A DNA stretch of 64,000 bases, taken from Polyangiaceae bacterium. Its GTDB lineage: Bacteria; Myxococcota_A; Polyangia; Polyangiales; Polyangiaceae. The position numbers were made by a program, and so were the translations under genes. Positions 1 to 6,605 of the stretch are shown piece by piece. Each line of letters begins with the position of its first letter. The first letter of the stretch is position 1. The notes under the pieces were generated by a model that was not told the origin of the DNA, made no database searches, and saw nothing but the letters and a program-made list of their open reading frames with translations. The stretch lies in assembly GCA_019637265.1 (NCBI GenBank), contig JAHBVY010000012.1, positions 35,011 to 99,010 on the forward strand. Direction: 5' to 3'.

Positions 1-101
1 AGCATCGTGACGGCGGGCACTTCGGCCGGATGGCCGACCCTGCGTCGACGTGCCCCCTTGTAGCGCAGATACGAGGGAGTAGCATCGCGCCGCCAAACCT
101 C

Positions 102-767
102 ATGAAAACGCCCAACCGAACCCTCCACCTGTCCCTCTCCTGCGCAGCGTCCCTGCTCGCCCTCAGCCTGAGCGCCTGCGGCGGCAGCGCCCCAGCGCCG
201 GAGTCGAGCGCCGACGTATCGGCCCCTGACGACACACCAGCCGCCACCCCACCCACCGCGGGTGACGTGAGCCCCCGCGCCGCAGCCGCGGCGAAGCGGG
301 TGGAGAAGGCCAAGGGTCAGAGCCCGCATCAACAGGCGCGCATCGCCTTGGTCGGCCTCGCGATGTCCCCCGAGTTCAAGATCCCAGCGGACGTGACCGA
401 GGCGCTCAGCTCGCTCCAAGAGTGGACGCTGGATTTGATGAGCGCGAAGACCACGATGACGAATGGTCTGTTGATCGACACGCTGCTCCCACCGCTCGCG
501 ACGGTGTGCGGGGTGCCGAACCTCTCGATGATGGAGCTTTTGACGAGCAGCGGCAGCCCCGACATGGGTGAGATCAAGGCGCAGTGCAAGGTCGATATGG
601 CGGCACGCTGGAGCAGCCTGGATGAGCTGGTGCCAGAGTTCGTGCTCCTGTCCATCGCGCTCGAGAAGCTCCTGGAGCTCGAGGCGCCGCTCACCGACGC
701 CGAGCGCACCCTGGTGCGCTCCGTAGCCGAGCTGCACCGCGCCGGCGAAGATCACGACCAGGAGTGA
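102..767 (+). CDS. Putative lipoprotein of unknown function
   Basis: A 221-aa protein with a short basic N-terminus, a hydrophobic stretch and a lipobox (L-S-A-C, Cys26), so export and lipidation are expected. A Pro/Ala/Ser-rich linker follows to about residue 60. The remaining ~150 residues look helical and carry two Cys, but I recognise no family. I chose the ATG at 102 because it starts the signal peptide; the frame is open from 30, but the 24 extra residues would spoil the signal. No partner gene is adjacent. The localisation is well supported and the function is unknown. Confidence 0.75.
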   Translation: MKTPNRTLHLSLSCAASLLALSLSACGGSAPAPESSADVSAPDDTPAATPPTAGDVSPRAAAAAKRVEKAKGQSPHQQARIALVGLAMSPEFKIPADVTEALSSLQEWTLDLMSAKTTMTNGLLIDTLLPPLATVCGVPNLSMMELLTSSGSPDMGEIKAQCKVDMAARWSSLDELVPEFVLLSIALEKLLELEAPLTDAERTLVRSVAELHRAGEDHDQE

Positions 768-784
768 GCGCGCGCTGACTTCAC

Positions 785-829
785 CACCGACTCAGCTCAC
801 GGTGCGCTGTGGCGCGGTGCTGTCCAACC
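785..829 (+). repeat. 45-bp direct repeat, left copy
   Basis: By eye, 40 of 45 bases match 3231-3275 in the same orientation without indels. The two copies bracket the Schlafen-like and DHFR-like genes. The right copy runs on into the CCAACCCCCAAA motif seen elsewhere in the window; this copy diverges there. Confidence 0.75.
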
Positions 830-1069
830 AGCTCTCCAACGCGATCCTGACGCGGGATGGCGCTCTTCAAGGACACCTGGAGCCGCGCGTGAGGTCGAGG
901 ACCGTGACCACAGTGTGCTCAAGGAAGAAAAGCGTCTGTGGGTGCCTCACATGGGTAGCTCGGAGGGAGTGAACCCCCTTCCCCCCAAAACGCGAAGCGT
1001 CCCTAGACGGCTGTCAGTACGCTAAGCTGACTTTGTAGCAGCGCCCCCCGAATCCTGGGCGTTGGGTTT

Positions 1070-1096
1070 GGGGGTTTGCCTGTTTTGCGCTGGGGC
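1070..1096 (-). repeat. 27-bp repeat (GGGGGTTTGCCTG core), copy 1
   Basis: Matches 2528-2554 at 25 of 27 bases in the same orientation. Each copy lies just 3' of a minus-strand gene (13 and 8 bp past the stops at 1109 and 2562). A shorter version occurs at 22812-22830, also 3' of a minus-strand gene. It may be a terminator-associated element or a recombination scar. Confidence 0.65.
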
Positions 1097-1108
1097 AAGC
1101 TGGCTACC

Positions 1109-2362
1109 TCAGCGGGAGCCAGGCGCTCTAGTGCTCTTTGGCAGGATCACCCGAACGTAGTCGTCCGTCGCCTCGAAGCGGGCATCTTCACCCGATTCGG
1201 CGCGGACGAGCGGCACGATCTTTCGGCGGACGCCCATCCCTCGCGCGTCGACGTAGCCGTAGTCCCGCATGATGTCGACGAGGAGAGGGTTCCGCGGTGA
1301 CCGCTGCCCGGCCAACATCTTCTCGACCGTCATCGAGTTCTGAAGCGCGCCGGGGCTGGTGATCTCGAGGCGGTCACTGTAGGCGACCACCTCGACCTCG
1401 ACCGAACGGGTCCAGTCTCGGTGGATCATCGCGTTGAGGAGCGCTTCGCGCACCGCCGCGAGCGGGTAGTCCCACCGCCGCTGCCGCCTCAAAGAGGCAT
1501 CGACCTGATCAGGCTCGCTGGAGATGAAGGGTGTCATTCGCTCAATCACCCGCTCCACCAAGCCCGGCTCCAGGAGCTTCCTCCCCTCACCCAAACCCCC
1601 ACGCCACACCCCCACCAGCGGGCCTTGCAGACGGGCGTCGTCGAGCGCCGCGTACTCCTTGTCCACGCCCGCGAAGGCCATCCACCGTACCCCCGCTTGC
1701 GGCAGGCCACGCTGAACGCCGCGACCAAACAACACGAACCCGGCGACCGTACAAACGGAGCGCCGCGTCGTGTCCGTCGTCAGGAACCCGAGCTGCTCCA
1801 GGCGCTGCTCCTTGCCCCGAGCATCGGTCGGCGAGTCCACGTCGCCGAGGATGTTCTGCATGTAGTCATCGATCCGCTCGGCGCTCAAGTCAGCGAGGCC
1901 AGTCCCGGACACGGGCAGCAGCTCGGCATGCAAGAGCCCTCCAGTGGCGAACAGCCTCGCCTGCTGCTCGCGCGTGGCCAACCGCGACGTGCTGCCGATC
2001 CGCACGTAGACCTCCTCGCGTCCGTGATGGCGCACGACGTACGGCTTGGCGGAACCCTGCGCCAGACCGATCACCGCGACGCGCAATCCGTCAGGACGGC
2101 GAACTTCCTGATAGAAGGGCAGGATCTGGGGATGGACATAGCGCCCCAACACGGTGTCCATCACCCAGTGCTCGAGATCGGGGCGCTGGATCCCAGGGAC
2201 GCTGCCATCATCATCCACACCGAGCAGCACGTGGCCACCCTGGAAATTCGCCAGCGCCACGATCTCCTTGGCGAGCTGCTCAGGGCGCACGTCGTCACGC
2301 TTGAACTCGACGACCGAGCTCTCGCCCTGCGCGATCATCTCTGAGAGCTCATCGTTCGTCAT
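1109..2362 (-). CDS. Schlafen/AlbA_2-domain ATP-binding protein
   Basis: A 417-aa protein. The N-terminal ~120 residues fit an AlbA_2 (Schlafen-type) domain: a VVEFK motif near residue 15 and an ALANFQGGHVLLGVDDDG segment. The C-terminal half fits the HATPase_c_4/RecG-like fold, with EALLNAMIHRD near residue 300, and a GMGVRR segment later. Such proteins are usually annotated as putative transcriptional regulators or helicase-like, and several families sit in defence islands; the substrate is unknown. I chose the ATG at 2362 because GAGGAGG lies about 7 nt upstream, although the frame is open to 2416. It is a single gene flanked by repeats, which suggests accessory origin. Confidence 0.85.
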   Translation of the reverse strand: MTNDELSEMIAQGESSVVEFKRDDVRPEQLAKEIVALANFQGGHVLLGVDDDGSVPGIQRPDLEHWVMDTVLGRYVHPQILPFYQEVRRPDGLRVAVIGLAQGSAKPYVVRHHGREEVYVRIGSTSRLATREQQARLFATGGLLHAELLPVSGTGLADLSAERIDDYMQNILGDVDSPTDARGKEQRLEQLGFLTTDTTRRSVCTVAGFVLFGRGVQRGLPQAGVRWMAFAGVDKEYAALDDARLQGPLVGVWRGGLGEGRKLLEPGLVERVIERMTPFISSEPDQVDASLRRQRRWDYPLAAVREALLNAMIHRDWTRSVEVEVVAYSDRLEITSPGALQNSMTVEKMLAGQRSPRNPLLVDIMRDYGYVDARGMGVRRKIVPLVRAESGEDARFEATDDYVRVILPKSTRAPGSR

Positions 2363-2527
2363 GAAGCGCCTCCTCGACGGACCACCTCGCCACGCACCGA
2401 CCTCACCCTGCGCCACCGTACCCTAGACCGCAAGGGGCGTTCACTGGGCGTGCAGAGCAAGCGCTCTCGGCGTGATCGCCGCGGCCACGATGAAGGAGCC
2501 TCCCTCCACACGAGCCCAGGGGGATCG

Positions 2528-2554
2528 GGGGGTTTGCCTGTTTTGCGCCGGAGC
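2528..2554 (-). repeat. 27-bp repeat (GGGGGTTTGCCTG core), copy 2
   Basis: Second copy of the element at 1070-1096, differing at two bases, 8 bp beyond the stop of the DHFR-like gene. With copy 1 it brackets the Schlafen-like gene in direct orientation. Confidence 0.65.
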
Positions 2555-2561
2555 GCGTTGG

Positions 2562-3131
2562 TCAGCTCACCTCGAACGAGAGCCAGGAGACGCCGCTCTC
2601 GAACTCGCGGCGGGAGCGCAGCGTGAGCGCGCGCGGGGTGGCGCTGTCGTGGAACAGCCTGAGGCCGCCGGGGGCGAGCACTGGGTTCACCTTCAGGATG
2701 ATCTCGTCGATCTCACCCGCCAGCGCCGACGCCAGCTTGCCGCCGCCGCACAGCCAGATGTCGCGGCCCTCGCGCGCCTTGAGCCCTCGCACCACCTGAG
2801 CCGGGTCCTCGCTCGTGACGCGCAGCGCGCCTTCGGCTCGAGCCGGTAAGGTACGGGAGAACACGATGGTTTCGAGCGGCGCGTAGGGATCGGTCAACCC
2901 GGCGGACAATGCGGGCTCGTAAGTCGCGCGCCCCATGACCACGGTGTCGAAGCGCGCTTGGCGCGTGGGCACACCCAGCAGCTCACGCACGTGGCGCGGG
3001 AGCGTCTCCGGGAGCTCCGCCACCTGCGCCGCGATGTGGTCGCCTTCCATGGGGAAGAAGTCAAACTCCCCGTTCGGCCCCGCGATGCTGCCGTCCGCCG
3101 TTGTTGCGATGAAGTAAACGAGCCTCCGCAT
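2562..3131 (-). CDS. Dihydrofolate reductase / RibD C-terminal family protein
   Basis: A 189-aa protein of usual length for the stand-alone RibD_C/DHFR-like family. It begins RRLVYFIATTADGSIAGPNG, the typical first strand and loop, then has VVMGRATYE, a SRTLP segment near residue 95 and the nucleotide-loop signature DIWLCGGGKLA near residue 125. Members are NAD(P)H-dependent reductases of pterin- or pyrimidine-like substrates; most stand-alone copies have no assigned substrate. It sits alone between repeats at 2528 and 3231. Confidence 0.85.
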   Translation of the reverse strand: MRRLVYFIATTADGSIAGPNGEFDFFPMEGDHIAAQVAELPETLPRHVRELLGVPTRQARFDTVVMGRATYEPALSAGLTDPYAPLETIVFSRTLPARAEGALRVTSEDPAQVVRGLKAREGRDIWLCGGGKLASALAGEIDEIILKVNPVLAPGGLRLFHDSATPRALTLRSRREFESGVSWLSFEVS

Positions 3132-3230
3132 GAGCCGACTCTAGCCAGCGCGCGCCATCGTCACAAGCCATCACGACGGCACCTGCTGCGACCAGCGCGC
3201 GCCTCCACCGAGCTAGGCCACCATCTCGAG

Positions 3231-3283
3231 CACCGACTCAGCTCGCGGTGGGCTGTGGCATGGTGCCGTCCAACCCCCAAACC
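3231..3283 (+). repeat. 45-bp direct repeat, right copy, with C5/A3 core
   Basis: Right copy of the repeat at 785-829, continuing into GGTGCCGTCCAACCCCCAAA (3262-3281). This core recurs at 22085-22107, 36454-36476, 47559-47580 and, inverted, 57747-57769. It lies upstream of the DHFR-like gene. Confidence 0.7.
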
Positions 3284-3328
3284 GCGACGAGCTCACTCGA
3301 GGGCTATTGTAACTAGGTGGATGGAGCC

Positions 3329-4441
3329 TCAGTTGCTGATGAGCGCGCCCATGCCGCAGTAGGAGACGTTGGGGTCGCAGTAGTCCGCTGGGATGACCTC
3401 ACCCGGCGCGCGGTACAGGTCCCTCAGCGCGATGTTCAGGTACATGGTTTGCCCGGGGGGGATGGGGCACCAGTCAGGCAGGCTGATGGATCCTCGCACG
3501 TTCGGGGTGGAGGTGTACTGGCTGCGGCAGCTGCCGTGCAGGTAAGGATCCTCTGCGTCTGGATCGCGGGGCCTGAAGTCACCCGGGCAGGGGCTGATCG
3601 CCAAGAGCAGCTCGTGCTCCCTCGCCGGCACGTGCGCAGTGACCCGCTGGGTAACGAGCGAGAACTTGCCGGTGTTGCTCGGATCGCCCTCCGGCAAGGA
3701 GAAGGTCATCGCGGCGTACTCGTGGTCATCGAGCTTCCCTGGGATCAGCGGCACGCCGCGGGTGCCCATCACCCCCATGTGAACGCCGAGCACATCCCCG
3801 GTGTGCGCGGTGAAGCTCGTCGTCACCGCGGTGAAGCCGCGCGGCTCCGCGCGGTAGGCGTCGAAATGCGCGCGCTCGCTCGGGCTCAGCGACGCGATGT
3901 AACCCTCGCAGGTGGTCCAGCCGCCAGGCTCCTCACCTGGCAGCAGCGTGACCCGATGCGTTTTGTCTCGGTACGCCACCACCGGCTCACCATCGATCGC
4001 GTCCTGTTCGCCGTAGCAGCGCAGCGTGAAGTCATAGTGACTCGCCTCGGTGGCGTGCCGCGGCAGCGCCCCAACCAAGAAGCCGTCGCTGGCGGTGGTG
4101 ACGCTGGGCCACGCCTGGGTCCACCCCGTGACGCCGCTCGGCGCCGCGATCCCGAAGCAGCTCTGAGCGTTGGTCGCCGTCCAGTGCAGCCGCGCCGTCA
4201 CGTCGTCGGCGGCCACGGGAGACAGCGGCCCATCGAAGCGGATCTCCGGCATCCCCTCGAGCGAGCCCACGCCTCCATCGGCGCGCGTCGCGTCGGCCGG
4301 GCTCGCGTCGCCCACCTGACGATCTGGGCCAGCCGCGCTGGGCGCGTCGTCACCGCAGCCGAACGACAGCGCGCCTCCGAGCGCCAAGAGCACGAGGTGA
4401 GCGCGGCGACTCGCGCCGCTTCGCCTAAAGGTTCGCCGCAT
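3329..4441 (-). CDS. Secreted lipoprotein, family not recognised
   Basis: A 370-aa protein with an Arg-rich N-terminus, a hydrophobic core and a lipobox ending at Cys29 (L-S-F-G-C), then an Asp/Ala-rich linker. The rest looks beta-rich, with paired cysteines that may form disulphides. One segment (about residues 215-260) has many His and Gly (TAHTGDVLGVHMGVMG), which might bind metal, but I cannot name a domain. The C-terminus is Cys/Tyr rich. It is separated from the next gene by about 120 bp and appears monocistronic. Export is well supported; no function is proposed. Confidence 0.75.
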   Translation of the reverse strand: MRRTFRRSGASRRAHLVLLALGGALSFGCGDDAPSAAGPDRQVGDASPADATRADGGVGSLEGMPEIRFDGPLSPVAADDVTARLHWTATNAQSCFGIAAPSGVTGWTQAWPSVTTASDGFLVGALPRHATEASHYDFTLRCYGEQDAIDGEPVVAYRDKTHRVTLLPGEEPGGWTTCEGYIASLSPSERAHFDAYRAEPRGFTAVTTSFTAHTGDVLGVHMGVMGTRGVPLIPGKLDDHEYAAMTFSLPEGDPSNTGKFSLVTQRVTAHVPAREHELLLAISPCPGDFRPRDPDAEDPYLHGSCRSQYTSTPNVRGSISLPDWCPIPPGQTMYLNIALRDLYRAPGEVIPADYCDPNVSYCGMGALISN

Positions 4442-4560
4442 CCACGTTGACTACTCGACGTTCCGAGCTTTGGCTACTCCGCGCACGAGCCTTGGCGCGC
4501 TCGGGCGCCCCCGCCCGAGATCAGGTGGAGGTGGACGCTACCGCGCGCTTCCAGCCGCGC

Positions 4561-5151
4561 TCAATGTGGGCGCGAGGGAGGCGCCTGAGAGGTGGCGCGC
4601 CGCCAGGTTGGCTCGTCGACGACCTGCTGTTTCCAAGAAGCGTGGCAGGTGGTGCAAGTCTGCAGTGTGGCGCCCAGCTCCTTCAACACCCCCTCGCGAT
4701 CGCTGTCCCGCGCCCTGGCCCCGATGCGATCCGCAGTGCGATGGAAGTTGAGCGCCTGCTCCGTGAAACCCGGCGCGCCCGCCCCCATGTGCGTGCACAT
4801 GCGTCCCATCGTGTCCGAGTAGCCGATGCGCTTGGCCGCGCGCTCCACCGCGACGAAGTCCTCCTTCGCGAGCGCCGACACGATCTCCTGCACCGCGACG
4901 AGGTGGTCCCGCATGTTCTCTTTCTGGTGGTGCGCCATCATGGGCAAGAGCGGCACTGGGGTGCGCGTATCCATCGCGTCGAGCACCTCCACGGCGGACG
5001 CAGCGCTGGGCGCGGGCGATGCGTCGACGTGAGGTGACGCGACCTCCGCGCTGGGCTGCGCGGCGGGCACCGGAGGAGGCTCGGGTGCGCAACTGATGAG
5101 GGCTGTGAGGCTGACGAAGTAGAGCGAGGAGACGAGGGTGGGAGGGCTCAT
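4561..5151 (-). CDS. Cytochrome c'/c556-like lipoprotein
   Basis: A 196-aa protein with a lipobox at Cys21 (L-I-S-C) and a Pro/Ala linker. An alpha-helical domain ends in a single haem-binding CTTCH at residues 166-170. A C-terminal CXXCH after a helical bundle is the layout of class II cytochromes (c', c556), which act in the periplasm in electron transfer, nitric oxide binding or stress responses. Here the lipid would anchor it to a membrane. An AAGGAG site 6-7 nt upstream supports the start. The start overlaps the stop of the MarR-type gene by 4 bp, so the two are likely co-transcribed. Confidence 0.8.
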   Translation of the reverse strand: MSPPTLVSSLYFVSLTALISCAPEPPPVPAAQPSAEVASPHVDASPAPSAASAVEVLDAMDTRTPVPLLPMMAHHQKENMRDHLVAVQEIVSALAKEDFVAVERAAKRIGYSDTMGRMCTHMGAGAPGFTEQALNFHRTADRIGARARDSDREGVLKELGATLQTCTTCHASWKQQVVDEPTWRRATSQAPPSRPH

Positions 5152-5606
5152 GGCAGGCTCCTTTCGGTGGAGGGCGCGGCGGCGTCGAGCGCACTGACGA
5201 GGTGCTCCAACGCCGCGATGACATCGGCGCGACGTCCCGAGGGGATCCCCTCGAGCAACGAGGCGAAGCGCGCACGGCTGGCGCCCTCGACACGCTGCGC
5301 GAGCCGAACACCACGCGCGGTCAGTGAGACCAGACGGCTGCGGCCATCGAGCTTGCTCGCGCGCTGCCGCGCCTGCTCCTCGCGCACCATCTTCGCGCAG
5401 AGCCGCGCGACGTTGCTCTTGTCGATCCCCAGCTCCGCCCCGAGCGCCTGCTGGCTGAGCTCGCCTCGAGCCAGCAGCACCATGAGGGCGTGCGCATGCG
5501 CCATCGAGAGGGGCTCTCCACAGGGCGTACGGTCCCCCGCGAGCGCCCCGAAACGGCGAAAGAACCGCTGCGTGACGCAGCGAAGTGCCTCGACCCCATC
5601 CACCAT
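5148..5606 (-). CDS. MarR-family transcriptional regulator
   Basis: A 152-aa protein with the MarR winged helix: a helical N-terminus, the recognition region LSQQALGAELGIDKSNVARL near residues 50-70, then a wing with DGRSRLVSLT. Length is typical. I place the start at the ATG at 5606, preceded by AGGGGG about 6 nt upstream; an in-frame ATG at 5627 would put the start against the palindrome at 5628-5647. The family represses itself and neighbours and is released by small ligands or oxidation. Here the co-transcribed target would be the cytochrome-like gene. One Cys lies near residue 10. Confidence 0.88.
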   Translation of the reverse strand: MVDGVEALRCVTQRFFRRFGALAGDRTPCGEPLSMAHAHALMVLLARGELSQQALGAELGIDKSNVARLCAKMVREEQARQRASKLDGRSRLVSLTARGVRLAQRVEGASRARFASLLEGIPSGRRADVIAALEHLVSALDAAAPSTERSLP

Positions 5607-5627
5607 CACATGCCCCCTAGCATGCAT

Positions 5628-5647
5628 TTAGTTGCGTCCGCAACTAA
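5628..5647. promoter_or_regulatory. Probable MarR operator, perfect 9+2+9 palindrome
   Basis: TTAGTTGCG, a 2-bp centre, then CGCAACTAA, an exact inverted repeat in an AT-richer patch just upstream of the MarR-type gene. MarR dimers usually bind such 16-20 bp palindromes containing TTGC/GCAA half-sites near their own promoter, so autoregulation is the simplest reading. Confidence 0.75.
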
Positions 5648-5713
5648 TTTCGAATTAGCAGCGCCGTGATCCGCATGCGACAAGTGGAGGCGGCCAGTGC
5701 TAACCTCGGCGTC

Positions 5714-5905
5714 ATGGATCGCCTGCGAGATGATGATCTCCGCCGGGCGCGGGCCACGCCGCCCGCCGTGAGGTTGCGACACGCGCTAGAGGCCATGGCG
5801 GCGGGGATTCGGCTCGAGCGCGCCTCCCTCCGGCACGAGCATCCACACGCCTCGGACGATGAGGTCGAGGCCATGCTCCGGTCTTGGCTGCAGCGCGATG
5901 CTTGA
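5714..5905 (+). CDS. Small protein, paralogue of the 63-aa partner at 20 kb
   Basis: Encodes 63 aa that differ from the protein at 20065-20256 at 7 positions. It is charged and probably helical, with a motif ending HPHASDDEVEAMLRSWL. Its stop overlaps the next start by 8 bp, exactly as in the other copy, but that next gene is truncated here, so this gene is probably an orphan. The reading frame is intact and could still be expressed. The function is unknown; by context it may be a partner of an AbiEii-like nucleotidyltransferase. Confidence 0.7.
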   Translation: MDRLRDDDLRRARATPPAVRLRHALEAMAAGIRLERASLRHEHPHASDDEVEAMLRSWLQRDA

Positions 5906-5963
5906 CGCATCAGCCCCAGAGCGAGCACTAGCAAGCATTGCTAACGAGCTGACCTCACGCGGT
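5898..5963 (+). pseudogene. 5' remnant of an AbiEii-like nucleotidyltransferase gene
   Basis: The first 22 codons match those of the intact gene at 20249, including SAPERALASIANELTSRG. The sequence then switches at 5964 to an unrelated fragment and reaches a stop at 6014. The catalytic Gly-Gly and Asp residues are lost, so the product cannot be active. Confidence 0.88.
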
Positions 5964-6120
5964 GGCGCGCTACGGAGGGTGGGTGACCGCGCACGCGGCG
6001 ATAGGCGTTGCTGAAGGAGAAAGGGTCGCTGTAGCCAACCAGCGTCGCCACCTCTGCCAAGCTGCGACGTGGGTCCGTGCGCATCAGATCGGTGGCGAGC
6101 GCCATGCGCCACCGCGTGAG
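5964..6120 (-). pseudogene. Fragment of an AraC-family regulator (C-terminal HTH)
   Basis: The minus-strand frame encodes about 52 residues that fit the second half of an AraC DNA-binding domain: RWRMALATDLM, then SLAEVATLVGYSDPFSFSNA and a YRRVRGHPP tail. This is the usual signature (A..vGY.d.s.F.raFrr..G.sP). No N-terminal domain or proper start is present. Its ends coincide with junctions to the truncated nucleotidyltransferase gene (5963) and to another fragment (6121). Confidence 0.8.
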
Positions 6121-6180
6121 CAGCCCAAGGCCACGGCGCCGCCCAAGCCGAAGAAGCGAGGCTTCTGGCCCTTCGGTTGA
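6121..6180 (+). pseudogene. Possible 3' remnant of an unidentified gene
   Basis: A short plus-strand stretch reads QPKATAPPKPKKRGFWPFG and then a stop. The Pro/Lys-rich run ending in an aromatic tail resembles the C-terminus of a longer protein. Nothing upstream belongs to it, because the preceding sequence is the AraC fragment. This is a weak call based on composition. Confidence 0.35.
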
Positions 6181-6208
6181 TCCGCGCGCTACGGTGGGAA
6201 GCACCCCG

Positions 6209-6451
6209 ATGGCACTTTACACCGACCCCCAGTGGAACCAGCGCACCGGGCGCCCCGAGATGCACTTCGTCAACCAACAGTACGATCTCATCTTGCGCAT
6301 CTGCTGGGACGAAGCGGAGCGCGCGTACTGCTACGACCAAGGCATCGAGCGAGCGCAAGCAGAGGGTCAATTCTGGCGGCCCGGCTTCGACGCCGAGCAA
6401 GAGCTCAAGCAAGCGCGCAAGCGCCTGGGCAGCATGAAGCCGCCGAAGTGA
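6209..6451 (+). CDS. Small hypothetical protein, 80 aa
   Basis: Begins MALYTDPQWNQRTGRPEMHF and is rich in aromatic, acidic and Gln residues. It then has a helical segment (YDLILRICWDEAERAYCYDQG) and a Lys-rich end. It has no signal or membrane segment. A purine-rich GGTGGGAAG lies 7-9 nt upstream of the ATG. I recognise no family. Coding character is plausible because of its composition and clean start, but the gene adjoins rearranged fragments. Confidence 0.55.
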   Translation: MALYTDPQWNQRTGRPEMHFVNQQYDLILRICWDEAERAYCYDQGIERAQAEGQFWRPGFDAEQELKQARKRLGSMKPPK

Positions 6452-6605
6452 GGATACCTGACGTCAGACGCGTTCGCTCGACGCCGCCACATGGCACCCA
6501 GCGCCCGACGGCGTCGACCGTATCAGGCGGGCGCCGACCACGCCTCACCCCAAGCGCTGCCATCGAGCGCCACGCCAACCCAACGATCCTCGAATACGCT
6601 GATTG

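Larger units (their letters stand above)
768..1108. other. Intergenic stretch with two repeat elements
   Basis: No convincing gene. It holds the left copy of a 45-bp direct repeat (785-829) and, at its right end, the left copy of a 27-bp repeat (1070-1096). Both recur around the following two genes. Otherwise I see nothing interpretable. Confidence 0.6.
5697..5963 (+). repeat. 267-bp direct repeat, truncated copy of the 20-kb locus
   Basis: Aligns without gaps to 20048-20314 at roughly nine bases in ten or better. It covers the short leader, the whole 63-aa gene and the first 22 codons of the nucleotidyltransferase gene. Identity stops abruptly at 5963 within the codon for residue 22-23, where unrelated sequence begins. 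The copies are 14,351 bp apart in direct orientation. Confidence 0.92.

Noticed and set aside
1..63. Open frame from the left edge ending at a stop at 61-63, possibly the 3' end of a gene
   Set aside because: Only 20 codons are visible and no family can be recognised.
1109..2362. RecG helicase
   Set aside because: Only the C-terminal ATP-binding resemblance exists; no helicase motifs are present.
785..3283. Integron with gene cassettes
   Set aside because: No integrase and no attC-like folded site; the repeats are simple direct repeats.
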